From positions 5,662,001-5,726,000 of the forward strand of contig NZ_CP129137.1 of NCBI RefSeq assembly GCF_030406905.1: a stretch of DNA of 64,000 bases. The letters are read 5' to 3'. A program made the position numbers and the translations under genes. Positions 63,429-64,000 of this stretch are shown here, one piece after another (positions within the stretch are counted from its first letter, which is position 1; the number at the start of each line of letters is the position of its first letter). This stretch comes from Streptomyces sp. HUAS CB01. GTDB lineage: Bacteria; Actinomycetota; Actinomycetes; Streptomycetales; Streptomycetaceae. The notes below the pieces were generated by a model. That model did not search any database. It had not been told where the DNA came from and saw only the letters and a list, made by a program, of their open reading frames with translations.

Positions 63429-64000
63429 ATGACGCAACCCGCAGCAGGTGCCGGCACCCCCGCTCCCGGCACCCCCGCTCCAGACGCCCCCGGCGCGAGC
63501 AGACCCGCCGCCGAACCTCCCGCCGGAGCCGGCCCCCCGCCCCTTACCGAACCCGGTGCCGCCCTCACCTCCGAACCCGGTGCCGCGTCCGCCGTCGAGG
63601 CCGCGTCCGCCCCCGCGCGCGGACCGGGCCGGATATCCGGCCCGGTCTGGGCCGCGCTCGCCATCGTCTACGTCGTGTGGGGCTCCACGTACCTCGGTAT
63701 CCGCGTGGTCGTCGAGACCATGCCGCCGTTCCTGTCCGCCGGTGCGCGGTTCGTCGCAGCTGGGCTGATCCTCGCCGCGATCGTCGCCTGGCGGCAGGGA
63801 CCGTCCGCGCTCCGCGCCACCCGGGCCCAGCTGGTCTCCGCCGCCGTGGTCGGACTGCTGCTGCTCCTCGGCGGCAACGGTCTCGTCGTCCTCGCCGAGA
63901 CGGCCGTCCCCTCCGGACTCGCCGCGCTCCTGGTCGCCGTCGTCCCGGCCTGGGTCGTCGTCCTGCGGCGGGCGTCCGGCGAGCGCCCGGGCACCGGTGC
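63429..64000 (+). CDS. EamA/DMT family transporter, N-terminal part (3' end outside window)
   Basis: The first 190 codons are in the window. A ~65-residue Ala/Pro-rich N-terminus is followed by membrane segments beginning WAALAIVYVVWGSTYLGIRV, then LSAGARFVAAGLILAAIVAW, QLVSAAVVGLLLLLGGNGLV and SGLAALLVAVVPAWVVVL, typical of the 10-helix drug/metabolite transporter family. Substrate unknown. ATG 63429 has AAGGA four bases upstream. Confidence 0.88.
   Translation, partial: MTQPAAGAGTPAPGTPAPDAPGASRPAAEPPAGAGPPPLTEPGAALTSEPGAASAVEAASAPARGPGRISGPVWAALAIVYVVWGSTYLGIRVVVETMPPFLSAGARFVAAGLILAAIVAWRQGPSALRATRAQLVSAAVVGLLLLLGGNGLVVLAETAVPSGLAALLVAVVPAWVVVLRRASGERPGTG

Overview
The window is a 64 kb stretch of a Streptomyces (or very close actinomycete) chromosome. 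The evidence is very high G+C, frequent GTG and TTG starts, the sporulation sigma factor WhiG, four tandem type I signal peptidases after rplS, and a gene order that follows the Streptomyces core from rpsP to rpsB and on to rlmN and the thiamine and polyamine loci. Organism and orthologue statements rest on recalled gene order and sequence motifs, not on a search.

Left part (1-24.1 kb) is conserved chromosome. It holds the end of an FtsH protease, a methyltransferase, and a SprT-like HEXXH protein, with two badly eroded housekeeping-gene relics between them: cytidylate kinase on the minus strand and prolyl-tRNA synthetase on the plus strand. Next is the translation/secretion run rpsP-khpA-rimM-trmD-rplS-lepB x4-Nudix, then DUF2469, yraN, a ComM/YifB ATPase, dprA, whiG, a TetR regulator and a convergent M23 peptidase whose stop codon seems lost. 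The rpsB-tsf-pyrH-frr-cdsA block, a lipoprotein and a GPP34-domain protein complete this part.

From 24,167 to 29,380 lies a small decayed integrative element. It is bounded by a perfect 49-bp direct repeat that spans the start codon of rlmN. The left end carries a tyrosine integrase whose N-terminus has been replaced by an IS481-type transposase remnant. The lower-GC interior has a frameshifted membrane-protein gene, a tightly coupled two-gene operon (a nucleotidyltransferase-like protein plus an uncharacterised 301-aa partner) and a DUF6928 gene. No replication, transfer or excision gene is visible. The coupled pair is the best candidate here for an undescribed module.

Right part (29.4-64 kb) returns to chromosome. 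It holds rlmN, then a thiBPQ thiamine ABC operon behind a TPP riboswitch and a strong terminator hairpin. A repeat-rich gap, a LOG-family protein and a two-gene ABC exporter follow. Most of the remainder is a polyamine catabolism locus: a class III aminotransferase and Lrp/AsnC regulator divergent from an aldehyde dehydrogenase, then (after a methyltransferase, GDPD, an adenosine deaminase-family enzyme, DUF4190 and NADAR genes) a second aldehyde dehydrogenase, a complete Pot transporter, a FAD amine oxidoreductase, and gabT a few kb on. Together these could import putrescine/spermidine and convert putrescine through 4-aminobutyraldehyde and GABA to succinate semialdehyde. A remnant of another polyamine-binding protein remains after the first dehydrogenase. 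A GH18 chitinase with a DasR-type operator, a PAP2 phosphatase, a conserved membrane ATPase, a PucR regulator and the start of an EamA transporter finish the window.
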